Source: an uncultured Bacteroidota bacterium
GTDB lineage: Bacteria; Bacteroidota; Bacteroidia; Flavobacteriales; Flavobacteriaceae
Direction of reading: 5' to 3'
Assembly (NCBI GenBank): GCA_903824755.1
Contig: CAIJXW010000073.1
Span: forward strand, 1-40,400
DNA length: 40,400 nt
Shown here: positions 37,391 through 40,400 of the stretch, piece after piece
Layout: each line of letters starts with the position of its first letter
How positions within the stretch are numbered: the first letter of the stretch is position 1
Program-made: the position numbers and the translations under genes
The notes under the pieces: model-generated
Seen by the model: the letters and a program-made list of their open reading frames with translations, nothing else
Told to the model about the DNA's origin: nothing
Database searches by the model: none

Positions 37391-38413
37391 ATGAAAGCAA
37401 AAGCCACCTTAAAACAAATCGCAAAAGAATTTGAAGTATCTATTTCTACTGTGTCTAAAGCTTTAAGCGATAGTCCTGAAATTAGTGAAGCTACCAAAAC
37501 TAAAATTAAAGAATATGCGAAGTTGCAAAATTACAAGCCCAATAGCATTGCAAAAAATTTAAAAAATCAACGCACCAATACGATTGGTGTCATCATACCT
37601 AATATACTAAATCCCTTTTTTGCTAAAGTATTTAGTGGAATTGAAAAAGCTGCTTTAGCTAAAGGCTATAATGTAATTACTGGAATATCCAATGAATCTC
37701 ACGAAAAAGAGATGGAAGTCATGGACATGTTAAATAATGGCACTATTGACGGATTTATCGTTTCGGTGGCTGAAGAAACGCAATCTAAAAAGGAATACCA
37801 ACATTTCAAAGAAATCATCAACAGCGGAACGCCTATTGTCATGTTTGATCGCGTGGCCGATTCTATTGTTTGCGATAAAGTAATTGTGGACGATTTTGAA
37901 TCGGCATTTGAAGCGACGCAACACTTGGTTAAATTAGGAAGTAAAAAAATTGCATTACTTTCTACCATTGGTAATTTAAGTGTAGGAGAATTGCGCTTTG
38001 AAGGCTACCAAAAAGCCTTAAAAGAAAATCATATAAAAATCGATTCTAATTTGCTTGTGCTAGAAAACGAATTGGAATTGTTTGATGCAAAATTAGCCAA
38101 TTTATTTCAAAAGGAAAAAGTAGATGCTGTATTTGCATTGGATGAGCATGCTTCAACAATGGCCATGAAATTAGCCATCAAGAAGGGTATAAAAATTCCA
38201 GAACAATTAAATATTATAGGTTTTGCCGATGGCGTATGGTCTAAACGATTAACGCCAAGTTTGTCTACTGTGAGTCAGCATGCACCAGAAATTGGAGCAA
38301 AAGCAGCTGAATTATTGATCGCCAAATTGAATACAAAAGACGAATTTTATCAACATCAAACCGTTGTGGTAAAAACAGAATTGCGACAAAGAGAATCGAC
38401 CCGAAAGTTATAA
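37391..38413 (+). CDS. LacI family transcriptional regulator
   Basis: TLKQIAKEFEVSISTVSKALSDSPEISEATKTKIKEYAKLQNYKPNSIAKNLKNQRTNTIGVIIPNILNPFFAKVFSGIEKAA. Confidence 0.95.
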   Translation: MKAKATLKQIAKEFEVSISTVSKALSDSPEISEATKTKIKEYAKLQNYKPNSIAKNLKNQRTNTIGVIIPNILNPFFAKVFSGIEKAALAKGYNVITGISNESHEKEMEVMDMLNNGTIDGFIVSVAEETQSKKEYQHFKEIINSGTPIVMFDRVADSIVCDKVIVDDFESAFEATQHLVKLGSKKIALLSTIGNLSVGELRFEGYQKALKENHIKIDSNLLVLENELELFDAKLANLFQKEKVDAVFALDEHASTMAMKLAIKKGIKIPEQLNIIGFADGVWSKRLTPSLSTVSQHAPEIGAKAAELLIAKLNTKDEFYQHQTVVVKTELRQRESTRKL

Positions 38414-39121
38414 TTGGGCTTTTTTATCATCGTTCCAAGTGATGTATCCAATGATCGCATTGAAAAAATAAAACGCATACTTGGCAACATTTGCAACATT
38501 CATCAATAGGATGCTTTGAATGATTTTGGTTAGGTTATAAAATTGCCATAAAAACCAGTTATCTGGATACATGCGTGCCGTATTAAATGTCCCCCCAAAA
38601 GTAATACCAGCAGGAACAGCAATTGCAAAAAACAATTTCCAATCGATAGGTGTTTGCGCGATGTATTTAAAAGCTAAATAATTTAATAGGATGGAAAAGA
38701 AAAAACCTAAGAGTATATTTCGATAGAAAATAAAATCGATGGAACGTAAAATTTTGCTTTTTTTCCAGGCTTTAAACACCAAAAAGTTTCCAATAAATGA
38801 GATGGGATAGGTCAAAATTGCTCCTATATTTCCTAATAAATAATCGATACTACCGCTTAAAAAAGTATTGCAGGTTGTGATTAAATTTCCGAAATTATTT
38901 TTTTTGGTTACCAATCTATTTCCTATCATGGATAGCCCTGTGTTTACAATCGAAACATAACCCAGAAAGAAAACATATTTTGTGCCTTTAAAAGTGAAAT
39001 CTATTTCGGTTTTGTGATAGCCTAATGTTACCGAAGCCGCAAGTACAATGGCTAATCCAATAAAATCGAGATACGTGCTATTGGTTATTTTTTTTATGGT
39101 AGTAATGATAGTATTACTCAT
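38408..39121 (-). CDS. PnuC-like multi-TM transporter
   Basis: Multi-TM; NWFLWQFYNLTKIIQSILLMNVANVAKYAFYFFNAIIGYITWND resembles PnuC family C-terminal region. Confidence 0.65.
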   Translation of the reverse strand: MSNTIITTIKKITNSTYLDFIGLAIVLAASVTLGYHKTEIDFTFKGTKYVFFLGYVSIVNTGLSMIGNRLVTKKNNFGNLITTCNTFLSGSIDYLLGNIGAILTYPISFIGNFLVFKAWKKSKILRSIDFIFYRNILLGFFFSILLNYLAFKYIAQTPIDWKLFFAIAVPAGITFGGTFNTARMYPDNWFLWQFYNLTKIIQSILLMNVANVAKYAFYFFNAIIGYITWNDDKKAQL

Positions 39122-40400
39122 TTATTCTTTAGTAAAGTTAAAACGCATACCGCCTTGATTCAAGACAAAACTGTTTTCGCCAAAAATTATTTCGATCCCA
39201 GCGGATGCAAATATAAATGTTTTTTCTACTTTAAAAGTCAACGGAAAAGCACTTTGTCCGGTTGCTTGTGCAATCAGTTCTTTGTCTTTCTCTGTAATGG
39301 TTATTTTTAAGGGCAACTCTTTTGAAGCATATGTTCCGGTGTATTTGGCTAAAATAGCAGGATCAACTTTAGTAAATGTTGGAAAGGGAAAAGGCATTTT
39401 ATAGTAAATACTGAGTATCCCAATCATAATATCATTTCTATTAAAGTTGTCACCGTTAACAATTAATGAAATGCCTAATTTTTCCGTTGGATAATACCCC
39501 ACAACGGCTCTAAAGTTTTCGATGCCACCCGTGTGACCATAAAATCGACGTTCACCAAAGGGGAATTGCATTAATGCTTTTCCATAGCCTTCTTTGATTT
39601 CTTTCATTTGTTCTAAGGAAGAAGGTTTGATCAATTTTCCATCAAAAAGCGTATACATAAATCGCGTTACATCTGCTGGAGTTGAAATAATGGCTCCTGC
39701 CGAATAAGCAATTGAATTTTCCCATTCCGTAATTTTCTCCCATTGGGAACCATTATTGGTATACGAATAACTTTCACCTTTTGCAGTATTGATTTTTTCC
39801 GATGGAAAATAGGTGTTTACCAAGTTGGCTTTTTTTACAATTCGAGTTTGAAGGTTTTCGGCGTAGGATTTTTTGGTGAGCGTTTCAATAATGTAGCCCA
39901 GTAAATTATAGTTTGAATTGCTGTATTCGTGTTTGGTTCCAGGTTCAAAAAGTGGTTTGTAATCGGTTATTTTTTGAATCATTTCTTCTTTGGAATGAAA
40001 ACGATAGATGTTTTTTGCGGTAATGGTATCTCCATTTATATAATCTACAATGCCTGTTCTATGATGCAATAAATCATAAATTGAAATTTTTTCTGCATTC
40101 GGAATCTTAGGATAAAAACGACTCAATTTAGTATCAAGCGTTAACTTGTTCTCTTCAATTAATTGCATGATCATCACCGCAGTGAATGTCTTTGTTATCG
40201 AGCCAATTTTGTATTTGGTCAACCGATCGGCTGCGATATTGTTTTGTATATCGGCAAAACCATACCCTTTATTGTACACAACATTTTCGCCTTCGCGGAT
40301 GCAAAGTGCTCCCATGAATTTATCATTTTTATTCAAATAGGTGAGCAAGCTATCTATTTTTTGAAAGCGATCTTGCGCAACAGAAAGCATCGAAAAGGTC
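39122..40400 (-). CDS. Serine hydrolase (class C beta-lactamase/DD-peptidase family), start outside window
   Basis: KIGSITKTFTAVMIMQL (SxxK), YSNSNYNLLGYIIE (YxN), YGHTGG; the M at 40390 lies within a probable signal peptide (PFSMLSVAQDRF). Confidence 0.9.
   Translation of the reverse strand, partial: TFSMLSVAQDRFQKIDSLLTYLNKNDKFMGALCIREGENVVYNKGYGFADIQNNIAADRLTKYKIGSITKTFTAVMIMQLIEENKLTLDTKLSRFYPKIPNAEKISIYDLLHHRTGIVDYINGDTITAKNIYRFHSKEEMIQKITDYKPLFEPGTKHEYSNSNYNLLGYIIETLTKKSYAENLQTRIVKKANLVNTYFPSEKINTAKGESYSYTNNGSQWEKITEWENSIAYSAGAIISTPADVTRFMYTLFDGKLIKPSSLEQMKEIKEGYGKALMQFPFGERRFYGHTGGIENFRAVVGYYPTEKLGISLIVNGDNFNRNDIMIGILSIYYKMPFPFPTFTKVDPAILAKYTGTYASKELPLKITITEKDKELIAQATGQSAFPLTFKVEKTFIFASAGIEIIFGENSFVLNQGGMRFNFTKE

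Noticed and set aside
1-40400. CRISPR array, prophage, IS element or toxin-antitoxin locus
   Set aside because: No regularly spaced repeats, transposase, integrase, phage structural genes or recognisable TA pair were found.

Overview
The window is a Flavobacteriaceae-like (AT-rich Bacteroidetes) chromosomal segment, called from gene content, gldD, T9SS sorting domains and TAnnTTTG promoter motifs. It is mostly housekeeping: bL21 (partial), an M16 peptidase pair, gldD, ssb, mutY, HU, RNase G/E, tadA, dxs, dgt, ahcY, a 4'-PPTase, PnuC, a NadR-like ATPase fused to a DUF4301-like domain, arfB, a TPP riboswitch plus TonB receptor, greA, HIT, an orphan histidine kinase, two PAP2 phosphatases, aat, tag, a queuosine-precursor transporter, tsf/rpsB/rpsI/rplM, and a LacI regulator next to a PnuC-like/serine-hydrolase pair. 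No rRNA, tRNA, CRISPR array or transposase was recognised. The strongest non-standard signals are: (1) three copies of a structured interspersed element (8542-8620, 20216-20291, and a diverged minus-strand copy at 18554-18690), where two copies keep the architecture, including a bulged G, while the stems change by compensatory substitutions; (2) a two-gene accessory cassette (16963-18207) bounded by inverted repeats GTTAGCGGATRGCTT; (3) an un-called 30-aa Lys/Arg-rich microprotein between HU and RNase G; (4) apparent absence of gldE between ssb and gldD; (5) the NadR-like/DUF4301 fusion within a thiamine-linked neighbourhood; (6) leader structures upstream of rng, greA, rpsB and the TPP-controlled receptor. 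All calls come from reading the sequence and recalled family motifs; no database search was run.
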